Numbered from the stretch's first letter, positions 24,414 to 34,068 are shown. The stretch is DNA of 56,959 bases from Actinomycetes bacterium (GCA_024276425.1 JAJRXF010000127.1:1-56959); one strand, 5' to 3'. The notes: generated from the letters alone by a model not told the origin. Translations and numbers: made by a program.

Positions 24414-25940
24414 ATGCACACGGACGTAGTTGTTCTCGGCGGTGGAGCGGCCGGTTTGGCCGCGGCAAGGGAAGCAATCCGACGTGGGGCGGCGGTCACC
24501 ATGATCACGAGCGGTCCACCTGGCGGCGACTGCACCTTCACCGGCTGCGTCCCATCGAAAACCCTTATCGCGTCGGCTGCTGATGGAGCTTCGTTTGCTG
24601 ATGCCTTCGCTCGGGTTCGTGACGTCGTGAACCAGATCGCTTTGACGGAGTCATCCCAAGTGCTGCGCGGCGAGGGGATCGAGGTAATCGAGGGATTCGG
24701 GACCTTGGTCGGGCCGGGAGTGGTAGAGGTTGAGGGTCGGTCTCTTGAGGGCCGCGGTGTTGTGTTGGCAATGGGCTCTCTACCGGCGATCCCATCGATT
24801 CCTGGGCTGGACCATGGCGCTGGCTCTGTGTCTGGCGCTGGCTCTGTGTCTGGCGCTGGCTCTGTGTCTGGCGCTGGCTCTGTGTCTGGCGCTCGCTCTG
24901 TGTCTGGCGCTCGCTCTGTGTCTGGCGCTGCGATTGTAACGAGCGACACCCTCTGGGGATTACAAGAGGCCCCGGAACTGATGACCATCATCGGTGCGGG
25001 AGCTATTGGTTGTGAACTCGGTCTCGCTCTGGCGGAGCTTGGAGTTGGGATCACGATCATCGAGGGTGCCTCAAGGGTTCTCCCCAATGAGGAGCCAGCG
25101 GTGTCTGAAATTGTTGGTGAATCCTTAACCCAGGCCGGAGTGCGGTTGCTTACGGATCACATGATCTCGACCATTGAAGTCGGTTCGCCGGGGCAAAGTC
25201 GTTCTGTTGTGACCCTGATGTCAAAATCAGAGGCGTCCAGCAGCCCCAATGGGGCAGGGGCGGCCGCTGGAAGCAAGGTCGTTGTGGTCGCCGATCGGAT
25301 CCTCTTGGCCACCGGCCGTCAGGCGGTGGTCGCCGGTGCCGGAGACGTGGAGTTAAACCAGCGAGGGTTCGTAGCAGTAAAGGACACGCTTGCTACCTCA
25401 ATCAGTCGGGTTTTTGCTGCCGGTGATGTAAACGGGCTCGCCCTTTTTACCCATGCCGCCGACGCGATGGGCCGGCTAGCCACCGGCAATATTCTGCGAC
25501 ACCTTGGGGCGAGGAAATTTCGGACCAACCTGGTTCCGCGGGTGACCTACACGTCTCCCGAAGTGGCTTCAATCGGCATTTCTGAAACTGACGCTGCCAA
25601 GAACGTGAAGGGGGCACGGGTGGCCGAACTCCCGATGACAGAGCACGACCGCGCCCGGACCGATGGGGTCACGCAAGGGTATATAAAACTCATCGCCGGA
25701 CCGAGAAGACTTGGGGGAAAGCTTGGTGGCGGGCGGCTTATTGGGGCAACAATCGTGGCCCCACGAGCGGGCGAACTAGTGTCGGAGATCAGCCTAATGA
25801 TGCGCGTCGATGCCATGGCTGGCCGGCTGGCTCAGACCATGCACCCGTACCCGTCGTGGTCCTATGGCTTGGCCAAGGCCGCAGGCCAGTTCTTCACCGA
25901 AGTTGAGGGGCGGTCAGCCCGTCCCGCTCGTTCGACCTAG
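24414..25940 (+). CDS. FAD-dependent pyridine nucleotide-disulfide oxidoreductase
   Basis: 508 residues. An AGGGA Shine-Dalgarno lies 5 nt before the ATG, 8 nt after the trpF stop. The FAD motif VVVLGGGAAGLAAA opens the protein and the redox-active disulfide is GGDCTFTGCVPSKTL. The NAD(P) fold is TIIGAGAIGCELGLAL; RVFAAGDVNG binds FAD. The dimer domain ends in HPYPSWSYGL: the His is present, but the Glu of the usual HPTLSE is not. This resembles mercuric-reductase-like or uncharacterised members rather than lipoamide dehydrogenase. A 36-residue repeat insertion (residues 135-170) sits between the FAD and NAD(P) domains. Substrate unknown. Confidence 0.88.
   Translation: MHTDVVVLGGGAAGLAAAREAIRRGAAVTMITSGPPGGDCTFTGCVPSKTLIASAADGASFADAFARVRDVVNQIALTESSQVLRGEGIEVIEGFGTLVGPGVVEVEGRSLEGRGVVLAMGSLPAIPSIPGLDHGAGSVSGAGSVSGAGSVSGAGSVSGARSVSGARSVSGAAIVTSDTLWGLQEAPELMTIIGAGAIGCELGLALAELGVGITIIEGASRVLPNEEPAVSEIVGESLTQAGVRLLTDHMISTIEVGSPGQSRSVVTLMSKSEASSSPNGAGAAAGSKVVVVADRILLATGRQAVVAGAGDVELNQRGFVAVKDTLATSISRVFAAGDVNGLALFTHAADAMGRLATGNILRHLGARKFRTNLVPRVTYTSPEVASIGISETDAAKNVKGARVAELPMTEHDRARTDGVTQGYIKLIAGPRRLGGKLGGGRLIGATIVAPRAGELVSEISLMMRVDAMAGRLAQTMHPYPSWSYGLAKAAGQFFTEVEGRSARPARST
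24816..24923 (+). repeat. 18-bp x 6 in-frame tandem repeat
   Basis: Six copies of an 18-bp unit encode four GAGSVS and then two GARSVS hexapeptides, followed by a partial GA. The last two copies share one substitution, showing the array grew by copying. Because the unit is a multiple of three, copy changes would lengthen the loop without a frameshift. No spacers separate the copies, so it is not CRISPR. Confidence 0.95.
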
Positions 25941-25992
25941 GAGTTTTGAGTCAACGGGGGAAGAGATTGAGGAGCGAAGGGGTTTCGCTTTC

Positions 25993-27273
25993 ATGGCCCA
26001 ACGAGTGTATTCCCGACTACTTGCCATTGTGGCGGCACTGGTACTTGTCGCCAGTGCTTGTACAAGTTCGTCCCAAGAGACAAAATCAGCGGAGGACCAG
26101 CAGAGTTCCCAATCCCAGGGTGAAGAGACTGGGTCCGGTTCTGACGGTTTGGCTTCCCTACGAGATGAGCCAGCTCCTCCTGAGTCCTTTGACGGGGAGC
26201 CCGTCGGTTCGGCGCTTTTTGGAGATCGAAACGACCCCGCCTTTCCGCCCCCTTTGATTGACCCCGCAGACATCCAGAGCGGAGGTCCACCCCCCGACGG
26301 GATTCCATCAATTGACAATCCCATCTTTGCCTCAGTGTCCGACACTGACTACCTGAGTGATGAGGAGGCCGTCATTGTGGTGGAATACGGTGGCCAAGCC
26401 AAGGCGTACCCCGTCCAGGTTCTCATCTGGCATGAGATCGTGAATGACACTGTCGGTGGAGAACCGATCACGGTGACGTACTGCCCCCTTTGCAATTCGG
26501 CCCTTGCCTTCAAACGGAGTTTCGGATCCCGAGTGCTGGACTTTGGCACATCGGGTGAGCTGTATCAATCGGCCCTGGTGATGTATGACCGTCAAACGGA
26601 GTCACTTTGGGCCCACTTCACCGGGCAAGGGATCGTGGGCCACTTCTCTGGTGCTCAACTGGAACTGGTCCCGGCCCAGACCTTGTCCTACGCCGCGTTC
26701 GCCGCCCGCTATCCAGACGGCCTAGTTCTGACAACCGATACCGGATTCAATCGCAGCTATGGGTTGAACCCTTATGTTGGCTACGACGATGAGGCCACCG
26801 ATCCCATCGGAGAATTTATCACCCAAGACATCGACGATCGGCTGCCTCCAAAGACCAGGGTGGTTGGGGTTCTCGCCCCCGGAGGACCGGTCACGGTCAC
26901 ACTGGAGGACCTATCGGGCACTGGCGTCTATGAACTTGATGCCAAGGCCGCCGGTGAGGGCGGGCCGATCGTGTTGTTCCATGCGGGTGGGTTGATGTCG
27001 TCCTTGGACAGCAGCAATATCGATGAGGGTCGTGATGTTGGTCAGACCGGGGCCTACCTGGCCCGCAGCGAAGATGGGACAAATCTCACATTCACGCAAA
27101 ATGAAGACGGCCAAACATTCGTCGATGCTCAAACAGGTTCAACCTGGGCGGTTACAGGTAACGCCATCGACGGCGAACTTGAGGGTCAGCAACTTATCGC
27201 TGTGCCACTCCTGGACACCTTCTGGTTTGCGTGGTCTACCTATCGTCCCGACGCCTCCCTGGTTACCCTCTAA
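25993..27273 (+). CDS. DUF3179-domain lipoprotein
   Basis: 426 residues from ATG 25993, which gives a lipoprotein signal: basic MAQRVYSRLL, a hydrophobic core and a lipobox ending in SAC (Cys 23). A Ser/Gln/Glu-rich linker follows. The core has the DUF3179 pattern YGGQAKAYPVQVLIWHEIVNDTVGGEP and the conserved CPLCNSALAF, then SLWAHFTGQ. The cysteine pair and His suggest a metal or redox site but the biochemical role is unknown. It faces outside the membrane. Located 52 nt after the flavin oxidoreductase and convergent with leuA. Confidence 0.86.
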   Translation: MAQRVYSRLLAIVAALVLVASACTSSSQETKSAEDQQSSQSQGEETGSGSDGLASLRDEPAPPESFDGEPVGSALFGDRNDPAFPPPLIDPADIQSGGPPPDGIPSIDNPIFASVSDTDYLSDEEAVIVVEYGGQAKAYPVQVLIWHEIVNDTVGGEPITVTYCPLCNSALAFKRSFGSRVLDFGTSGELYQSALVMYDRQTESLWAHFTGQGIVGHFSGAQLELVPAQTLSYAAFAARYPDGLVLTTDTGFNRSYGLNPYVGYDDEATDPIGEFITQDIDDRLPPKTRVVGVLAPGGPVTVTLEDLSGTGVYELDAKAAGEGGPIVLFHAGGLMSSLDSSNIDEGRDVGQTGAYLARSEDGTNLTFTQNEDGQTFVDAQTGSTWAVTGNAIDGELEGQQLIAVPLLDTFWFAWSTYRPDASLVTL

Positions 27274-27320
27274 AGGATGATCAGGGAGGCATCGTGGAAC
27301 CGTTAGGTTTCGGCCTCGAA

Positions 27321-29127
<1,807 letters not shown>

Positions 29128-29167
29128 CAGTGGAAAGACTAGCCGTTCTATGAGGGATTTGCGTCAA
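29128..29167 (-). promoter_or_regulatory. leuL-leuA promoter
   Basis: TAGTCT (29141-29136, minus strand) lies 8 nt before the leader-peptide ATG. A TTGACG (29167-29162) is 20 nt further up, longer than an ideal 17-nt spacer, so the -35 assignment is weak. Confidence 0.5.
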
Positions 29168-29231
29168 TCGCCTCCGAGAAGCCTCGGATCGTGATCTGGC
29201 CCATAAATCCGTTTCGGCCGGGCGGACACCA

Positions 29232-29501
29232 TTATGAGTCGATCTCGCCGTTGGCCACTCGTCTGCCGTACGCGTGAAGGTCGGCCATCACATCAGGATC
29301 AACTACGAGTTGCTTGGAGGCCAGACTCTCTTTGATTCGAGAGTACAAGTCGGCTTCGGGGGCGCAGTGGGCACATTTGTGGAGGTGGCTCGCAACTTTC
29401 TTGGCCGTTTCCTCGTCGACTTCGCCGTCGAGGTAGCCCTGAAGGACCTCCATGATCTCTTCGCAACTCATTACGGATCTGCGGCGGAGAAACTTGATCA
29501 C
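29232..29501 (-). CDS. rsrA: Zinc-binding anti-sigma factor (RsrA/RshA type)
   Basis: 89 residues. The GTG overlaps the sigma-factor stop (GTGA) and has an AGGAGG Shine-Dalgarno; an internal ATG at 29471 (MSCEEIM) is the alternative. It has the ZAS-domain motif HX3CX2C (HLHKCAHC) and an upstream Cys in MSCEE, the same ligand pattern as redox-sensitive RsrA. In that family, oxidation forms a disulfide, releases zinc and frees the sigma factor. Pairing with a SigR-like sigma factor and the SigR-type promoter supports this role. Confidence 0.88.
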   Translation of the reverse strand: MIKFLRRRSVMSCEEIMEVLQGYLDGEVDEETAKKVASHLHKCAHCAPEADLYSRIKESLASKQLVVDPDVMADLHAYGRRVANGEIDS

Positions 29502-30127
29502 TTGGTGTCCTCCTGGTCGGATGGTTTTGTCGCTTGGGTCGAGTCGTAACGAAATGCACCCGAAACGTCAAGACCCTCGGATCCGATATGGTCACGAATT
29601 CGCTTGCGGCCCCGGTGGAGCCTACTCATGACTGTCCCGACCGGGACTCCAAGGAGTTCTGCTGCTTGCTGGTAGGGGAGGCCATTGATGTCCACTAACT
29701 CGACGACGGCGCGGAACTTTTCCGGGAGTTGGGCGAAGGCCTCGTCAATGACTGCATCAAACATTGGGTCAATGACACGGGCTTCGGGGCCGTCATGGTC
29801 GGCGAAGTCGGTGGAGCGCTCAAAGGTGAGATCCGGATCGTCAAGCAAGTCGGGTGTTTTCTTTCGCGCTCGATTGATGTTGGCGTTGCGCATGATGGTC
29901 ATAAGCCACGCACGCGGGTAGCGTCCGTCAAATCTGTCGATGGCCCGATAGGCGCGCAGCAAGGTATCTTGCACCAGATCGTCGGCGTCGGCCTTGTTGC
30001 GGGTGAGCGACCACGCTGTTCGATAGAGCACATCAATTTCTGGCAGTACGAATGTGGCGAATGCTTCGTCTCCCTGTTCCTTATCGTGCGCCTTTGAAAC
30101 GTCTGAAGGAGTCACGAGTACGACCAT
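29498..30127 (-). CDS. sigR: ECF sigma factor, SigR/SigH-like
   Basis: 209 residues from ATG 30127; the longer frame would overlap the divergent globin gene and its promoter. Region 2 is YRTAWSLTRNKADADDLVQDTLLRAYRAIDRFDG with RAWLMTIMRN following; region 4 is LPEKFRAVVELVDINGLPYQQAAELLGVPVGTVMSRLHRGRK. These strings closely match SigR (Streptomyces) and SigH (mycobacteria), which respond to thiol oxidation. An exact GGAAT-N18-GTT promoter lies upstream, so it probably drives its own transcription. Encoded next to its anti-sigma factor. Confidence 0.9.
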   Translation of the reverse strand: MVVLVTPSDVSKAHDKEQGDEAFATFVLPEIDVLYRTAWSLTRNKADADDLVQDTLLRAYRAIDRFDGRYPRAWLMTIMRNANINRARKKTPDLLDDPDLTFERSTDFADHDGPEARVIDPMFDAVIDEAFAQLPEKFRAVVELVDINGLPYQQAAELLGVPVGTVMSRLHRGRKRIRDHIGSEGLDVSGAFRYDSTQATKPSDQEDTK

Positions 30128-30136
30128 GCTGGACAG

Positions 30137-30162
30137 AACCGGTGGAAGGCCAAAGTCATTCC
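30137..30162 (-). promoter_or_regulatory. SigR-type autoregulatory promoter (GGAAT-N18-GTT)
   Basis: On the minus strand GGAAT (30162-30158) and GTT (30139-30137) are separated by exactly 18 nt. This is the consensus known for Streptomyces SigR and mycobacterial SigH. GTT ends 9 nt before the sigma-factor ATG, so this transcript is also nearly leaderless. Confidence 0.75.
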
Positions 30163-30238
30163 GCCATCCTTTCACGCCAAGCGAGCCCCGCCGCGTCAGT
30201 TGGGCCATAAGTCGGGGTTGCCAAGATCGCTCCTTTGC

Positions 30239-30251
30239 TAGCCTGGTCCTC
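30239..30251 (+). promoter_or_regulatory. Leaderless -10 (TAGCCT) of the globin gene
   Basis: TAGCCT at 30239-30244 ends 7 nt before the ATG at 30252, which sets the start well inside the longer open frame. Confidence 0.6.
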
Positions 30252-30704
30252 ATGAGTGATGGCATAACGTTGTATGAGGCCGTTGGTGGAGACGAATACT
30301 TCATCCGGCTGATTGACCGATTCTTTGACGATGTTGAGAATGACGAACGTATTCGAGACATGTATCCCCGGAGCCTTGAGGAGTCGAGATTTCGCACGTG
30401 GTCCTTTCTCGCCCAATACTGGGGCGGCCCCCAGACCTATAGCGAAAAGCGAGGGCACCCTCGATTGCGAATGCGACACATGCCGTTCAAGATCGGGCAG
30501 GCCGAGCGCGATTCCTGGTTCGCTCTCATGCGGGCCGCGGTAGAGGAAACCCCACTACCTGCTGGGCTTCCGCCCGAAGCGGTGGAAGAAATTCGAGTCA
30601 TGCAGATTCGCTATTTCGATCACGCCGCTACAGCCATGGTGAACCAGATGCCGCCACAAAAGGCCGACGCCCCAATCAATTTGGTGATCAAAAACGGTGC
30701 CTAA
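30252..30704 (+). CDS. glbO: Group II truncated haemoglobin (GlbO-like)
   Basis: 150 residues from the ATG at 30252. TLYEAVGGDEYFIRLIDRFFDDV opens the 2/2 globin fold and contains the B10-region aromatics. The core FLAQYWGGPQTYSEKRGHP followed by RLRMRHMPFKIG is a near signature of group II (trHbO) proteins, with the proximal His in RHMPF. The invariant Trp G8 is in RDSWFALM. GlbO proteins bind oxygen and nitric oxide and are linked to respiration or peroxide and NO stress. It is divergent from the redox sigma-factor gene, 124 bp away. Confidence 0.94.
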   Translation: MSDGITLYEAVGGDEYFIRLIDRFFDDVENDERIRDMYPRSLEESRFRTWSFLAQYWGGPQTYSEKRGHPRLRMRHMPFKIGQAERDSWFALMRAAVEETPLPAGLPPEAVEEIRVMQIRYFDHAATAMVNQMPPQKADAPINLVIKNGA

Positions 30705-30784
30705 GCCATCGTTTGTAATTTGGCACCGAGAGGCGTGACCCGCTTGGACAAGGGGATCGACGGAAAGAATTCGTAGCTAAATCC

Positions 30785-30861
30785 TTGACATTGTCATTCG
30801 AGTTGAGTCAACTTTGCTCGTCGTACCCGATTGGCGGGATACATAGAAAGAGGAGTTCGTC
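30785..30861 (+). promoter_or_regulatory. Probable HU promoter and ribosome-binding site
   Basis: A good TTGACA (30785-30790) is followed 17 nt later by a weak TCAACT. The leader contains AAGAGGAG about 8 nt before the ATG at 30862, so this gene, unlike many neighbours, has a normal leader. Confidence 0.45.
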
Positions 30862-31140
30862 ATGAACAAGACCGAACTGATTGATGCGGTTGCCGCAGGA
30901 GCGGACGTCTCAAAGAAGGACGCTGGGGCAGTCATTGATGCGATGTTTGCCGTCGTCATGGACAAGGTGTCCAAGGGAGAGAAGATCGCAATCCCAGGAC
31001 TCATCTCCTTTGAGCAGGTTGATCGCAAGGCTCGCAAGGGCTTCAACCCTCAGACCGGTGAACCAATTCAGATTCCCGCATCCAAGGCCATCAAGGTAAC
31101 GGCCGGGTCAAAGCTGAAGGCTGCCGCAAAAGGCAAGTAG
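30862..31140 (+). CDS. hup: HU-family DNA-binding protein
   Basis: 92 residues, the normal HU length. MNKTELIDAVAAGADVSKKDAGAVIDAM forms the helical dimer part, KGEKIAIPGLISFEQVDRKARKGFNPQTGEPIQIPAS forms the DNA-gripping arm with the conserved Pro in the PQTGEPI tip, and the end is basic (KLKAAAKGK). It compacts DNA and assists replication and recombination. It lacks the long Lys/Ala-rich tail of mycobacterial HupB. The stop codon begins a tract of short tandem repeats copied from its own last codons. Confidence 0.96.
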   Translation: MNKTELIDAVAAGADVSKKDAGAVIDAMFAVVMDKVSKGEKIAIPGLISFEQVDRKARKGFNPQTGEPIQIPASKAIKVTAGSKLKAAAKGK

Positions 31141-31230
31141 AGGGCAAGTAGAGGGCAAGTAGAGCCTAAGTAGAAGTACGCACAAATAGAAGTAGGGCAA
31201 ATAGAAGTAGGGCAAATAGAAGGTAGGCAG
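31131..31230. repeat. Two adjacent short tandem-repeat arrays (11 bp and 15 bp)
   Basis: Copies of AGGGCAAGTAG (31141-31151, 31152-31162), with variants at 31131-31140 and 31163-31173, are followed by CAAATAGAAGTAGGG at 31183 and 31198 and a partial copy at 31213. Each 11-bp unit includes the TAG stop of the HU gene. The tract fills most of the 210-nt gap between HU and fabZ. No gene or clear terminator was seen in it. Confidence 0.85.
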
Positions 31231-31350
31231 GGGACACAGCCCTACCCCCACGGTTCTTGGTACCTCGGCCCTTCGGCCGGGGTGCCCGGCGTTCTCCATG
31301 CCTCATCAGCAATACTCTCGGCTAGCTTGTCGCTGCCAGAAGGATGCTCC

Positions 31351-31779
31351 ATGACAGATCTACCCCGCCCCATCGACTTGTTGCCGCACCGGTCACCGTT
31401 TCTCTTGGTCGATGAACTCACCAGCCTCGAGCCGGGGCAAAGCGTTTCGGGCCGATGGACCATTACGGGCGAGGAGTTCTTCTTCCCCGGTCACTTTCCT
31501 GGCCGTCCAACCCTGCCCGGAGTTCTGATGGTCGAAGCCCTTGCTCAAGTTGGAGCCTGCGCCGCCCTAGCGGACGAACGTTTCGCTGGACGCATCCCGC
31601 TGTTCGGGGGGGCTGACAAGGTCAAGTTCCGACGCCAAGTGGTCCCCGGCGAGGTGTTGGACCTTGAGGTGAGTTTTCGGAGAATGGGAAGTCGTGGCGG
31701 TCGAGGGTCTGGTGTGGCCTCAGTTAAAGGCGAAATCGCGTGCCAGGCTGAGCTTATGGTGGTGCTGGTCGAAGCCTAG
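31351..31779 (+). CDS. fabZ: 3-hydroxyacyl-ACP dehydratase
   Basis: 142 residues from ATG 31351, with AAGGA 6 nt upstream. The hot-dog fold motifs are IDLLPHRSPFLLVDEL and the catalytic PGHFPGRPTLPGVLMVEALAQ region (His in GHFPG, Glu in MVEAL), both diagnostic for FabZ. It dehydrates 3-hydroxyacyl-ACP in type II fatty-acid synthesis. It is convergent with the fabF end of the fab operon, so the pathway genes sit together although on opposite strands. Confidence 0.92.
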   Translation: MTDLPRPIDLLPHRSPFLLVDELTSLEPGQSVSGRWTITGEEFFFPGHFPGRPTLPGVLMVEALAQVGACAALADERFAGRIPLFGGADKVKFRRQVVPGEVLDLEVSFRRMGSRGGRGSGVASVKGEIACQAELMVVLVEA

Positions 31780-31804
31780 CGAGAGCAGGCCCCCTTGGCC
31801 GTGA

Positions 31805-32989
31805 TTAGCTTGCGGGGGCCAGGACGAGTGAGCCATTGTGTCCGCCGAATCCGAAGTTGTTGGATATCGATGGGCCCGGAGTCCATTCTTGGCCTGCTCC
31901 GGTCGAAAGATTCAAGCCGGGTAGTTCTGGGTCCTGCTCGGCAAAGCCGACCGTTGGTGGAACCCGCCTGTTGGTCATGGCGAGAACCACTGCCGCGGCC
32001 TCAAGCGCTCCTGCAGCACCAAGCGCATGGCCGGTCACTCCCTTGGTGGAGGTGATGATTGGGCCAGGGTCGGTTCCGAACATGTCGGCGTATGCGTGAG
32101 CCTCCGCTGCGTCGTTGAGCGGCGTTGAGGTGCCGTGGGCATTGATGTGAACAATGTCGGATGGTTGGAGACCGGCGTCCTGTAGGGCGTAGCGCATGAC
32201 AGTCATAGCCCCGCTACCTCCGGGGGCCGGTGCGGTGATGTGATGGGCGTCGGCTGAGCTCCCGGAGCCAAGGATTTCAGCCAGAATGGCGGCACCGCGA
32301 TTGGTGGCGTGTTCCCACTCCTCCAGAACAAGGACCGCGGCACCTTCGGCGATGATAAATCCGTCGCGTCGAGCATCAAAGGGCATAGAAATCTGCTGGC
32401 TTGACATGGCTGTCATATTGCGGAACCCGGCCTGGGCCGTGGCGGTTAGAGGTGCCTCGGCCCCTCCCGATACGACGACGTCGCAGCGTCCCCAGCGGAT
32501 GAGGTTGGTGGCATTGCCAATGGCGTGAGTTCCGGCAGCACAAGCCGTCACGGTTGCCTCGCATGGGCCTTGCAGACCATGGCGCATCGAAACGGACGCG
32601 GCGGCGGCATTCGGCATCATCATCGGGACCAAAAAGGGTGAGACTCGGCGGGATCCCTTCTCGTGCTGTTTGACAATCTCGGCTTCGTTGGTGCCGATGC
32701 CCCCAATGCCGGTTCCGATGAGCGAGCCAGCGCGAGTGGGATCCACATCAAGGTCACCCGCTTGGTCGAGCGCTTCAGCCGCGGCCGCTAGGGCAAACTG
32801 GCTGAAACGATCAGATCGGCGGGCCTCCTTCTTGTTGTTGTCAAAGTAGGGGAGAGGGTCCCACTCGAGGAGTTCACGACGATCACCGTCTGGTGGGGCT
32901 CGAAACAGGCCTTCCCAAAAGGCGGTAGCACCGACGCCACATGGGGCGACGACGCCGAGGCCGGTAACGGCGACCCTTCGTGGTTCCAT
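31805..32989 (-). CDS. fabF: 3-oxoacyl-ACP synthase II
   Basis: 394 residues from the ATG overlapping the acpP stop (TAATG). N-terminal MEPRRVAVTGLGVVAPCG is typical of KAS II. The catalytic triad is visible: Cys in VTACAAGTHAIG, His in NAHGTSTPLND, and His in VTGHALGAAGALE. GFGGHNGSL near the end is the usual Gly-rich loop. It elongates acyl-ACP with malonyl-ACP. It is the last gene of the fabD-fabH-fabG-acpP-fabF order on the minus strand. Confidence 0.95.
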   Translation of the reverse strand: MEPRRVAVTGLGVVAPCGVGATAFWEGLFRAPPDGDRRELLEWDPLPYFDNNKKEARRSDRFSQFALAAAAEALDQAGDLDVDPTRAGSLIGTGIGGIGTNEAEIVKQHEKGSRRVSPFLVPMMMPNAAAASVSMRHGLQGPCEATVTACAAGTHAIGNATNLIRWGRCDVVVSGGAEAPLTATAQAGFRNMTAMSSQQISMPFDARRDGFIIAEGAAVLVLEEWEHATNRGAAILAEILGSGSSADAHHITAPAPGGSGAMTVMRYALQDAGLQPSDIVHINAHGTSTPLNDAAEAHAYADMFGTDPGPIITSTKGVTGHALGAAGALEAAAVVLAMTNRRVPPTVGFAEQDPELPGLNLSTGAGQEWTPGPSISNNFGFGGHNGSLVLAPAS

Positions 32990-33225
32990 TAGAGCTTGCC
33001 GACGACCAGGTCGTAGGCGGCGCCGATAGTTTCGACCCCTTCGAGTTCCTCTTCTTCGACGGTGACATCGAACTCTTCTTCCAACGCCATAACAAACTCG
33101 ACGAGGTCGAGGCTGTCCGCATCGAGATCCTCGGCGAATGTGGCTTCCGGGGTGACTTTGTCGGCGTCTACCTCGAGCACCTCCACGGCACATTTTTTCA
33201 GTCGTTCGAAGTTGTCTTCACTCAC
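32989..33225 (-). CDS. acpP: Acyl carrier protein
   Basis: 78 residues with a GTG start and AAGGGA Shine-Dalgarno 7 nt upstream. The phosphopantetheine attachment Ser is in LDADSLDLVEFVMALEEEF, the standard DSLD motif, and the protein is strongly acidic, as expected. It carries growing acyl chains between the Fab enzymes encoded on either side. The N-terminal SEDNFERLKKCAVEVLEV is ordinary for ACP apart from a cysteine. Confidence 0.96.
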   Translation of the reverse strand: MSEDNFERLKKCAVEVLEVDADKVTPEATFAEDLDADSLDLVEFVMALEEEFDVTVEEEELEGVETIGAAYDLVVGKL

Positions 33226-33246
33226 GATTATTTCCCTTTGTCTGGC

Positions 33247-33290
33247 TTGTTGTTGTACTGGTCTGTTGTTGTACAGGCTTGTTGTTTCTG
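33247..33290. repeat. Imperfect TTGTTGTAC repeats upstream of acpP
   Basis: TGTTGTTGTAC occurs at 33248-33258 and 33264-33274, flanked by two GGCTTGTTGTT copies, in the 104-nt spacer between fabG and acpP. There is no gene in this spacer. It may only be a slippage product. Confidence 0.6.
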
Positions 33291-33329
33291 AACCCTGGCC
33301 ACGGGCGGTGCCAAGTCTACGGGGGCGGC

Positions 33330-34064
33330 TCAGCCTCCCATACCAAGTCCCCCATCAACCGGGATGGTTGCTCCGGTGATGAAGGAGGCGCCATCGGAGG
33401 CCAAGAACGAAACGGTGGCGGCAATGTCTTCGGGAGTTCCGACCCGACCCAGGGGAACGGCACCGACCATTGCCTCGCGAGCGGAGTCGCTGATCTTGGC
33501 CAACATGTCTGTCTCGATCGGGCCGGGTGCGACCAGATTCACGGTGATGTTTCGGGAAGCGAACTCTCGGGCCAAAGACCGGCCAAGTCCGACCAGGCCC
33601 GCCTTGGAGGCAGCATAGTTGGCTTGTCCAGTCTGCCCGAGGTTGCCTACGACCGACGACATGAGGATGATCCGGCCCCAACGGTCCTTCATCATGAGTC
33701 GGATGGCTCGTTTGGCCACCCGGAAAACTCCAGTCAGGTTGGCGTTAACCACGGAGGTGAAATCGCCCTCTTTCATCCGCAGAACGAGGCTGTCCTTGGT
33801 AATTCCAGCGTTGGCCACCAGCACCGCGACTGGCCCGAGTTCCTTCTCAATAGTGGAGAAGGCCGAGTCGACCGAGTCGGAGTCGGTGACATCGATTGGA
33901 ACCCACAAAAGATTCTGATCTACCCCCTCTGGCTCAGAACGAGAGCCAATGGCGACGACGAACCCGTCTGCGCTTAAGCGTCGGGCGCAGGCGAGGCCAA
34001 TTCCCCGACTTCCCCCGGTCACAAAGGCTACCCTTGGTTGCGTTGATGTTGGCGACGTGCTCAT
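33330..34064 (-). CDS. fabG: 3-oxoacyl-ACP reductase
   Basis: 244 residues. ATG 34064 has a GGGAG Shine-Dalgarno and lies 4 nt after the fabH stop; the open frame begins slightly earlier. It is a classical short-chain dehydrogenase: nucleotide motif VTGGSRGIGLACA, NAG motif LVANAGITKDSL, and catalytic Ser...Tyr-x-x-x-Lys in MSSVVGNLGQTGQANYAASKAG. It reduces 3-oxoacyl-ACP with NADPH. Operon context supports FabG over other SDRs. Confidence 0.94.
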   Translation of the reverse strand: MSTSPTSTQPRVAFVTGGSRGIGLACARRLSADGFVVAIGSRSEPEGVDQNLLWVPIDVTDSDSVDSAFSTIEKELGPVAVLVANAGITKDSLVLRMKEGDFTSVVNANLTGVFRVAKRAIRLMMKDRWGRIILMSSVVGNLGQTGQANYAASKAGLVGLGRSLAREFASRNITVNLVAPGPIETDMLAKISDSAREAMVGAVPLGRVGTPEDIAATVSFLASDGASFITGATIPVDGGLGMGG

Positions 34065-34068
34065 CTGC

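Noticed and set aside
23707-24477. 256-codon frame antisense to trpF
   Set aside because: Covers trpF and the reductase start; Arg/Pro-rich shadow without motifs.
24816-24923. Possible CRISPR array
   Set aside because: Copies are directly adjacent with no spacers and are in frame within a coding gene.
24730-24939. Hydrophobic frame with LALCLALALCL repeats
   Set aside because: It is the +1 frame of the 18-bp repeat inside the flavin reductase; the repeat creates the apparent membrane peptide.
31108-31299. Minus-strand frame with repeated LPYFYL
   Set aside because: Produced by the HU-downstream tandem repeats; no start signal or family.
33279-33977. 232-codon frame antisense to fabG
   Set aside because: Low-complexity composition and no motif; fabG on the other strand is certain.
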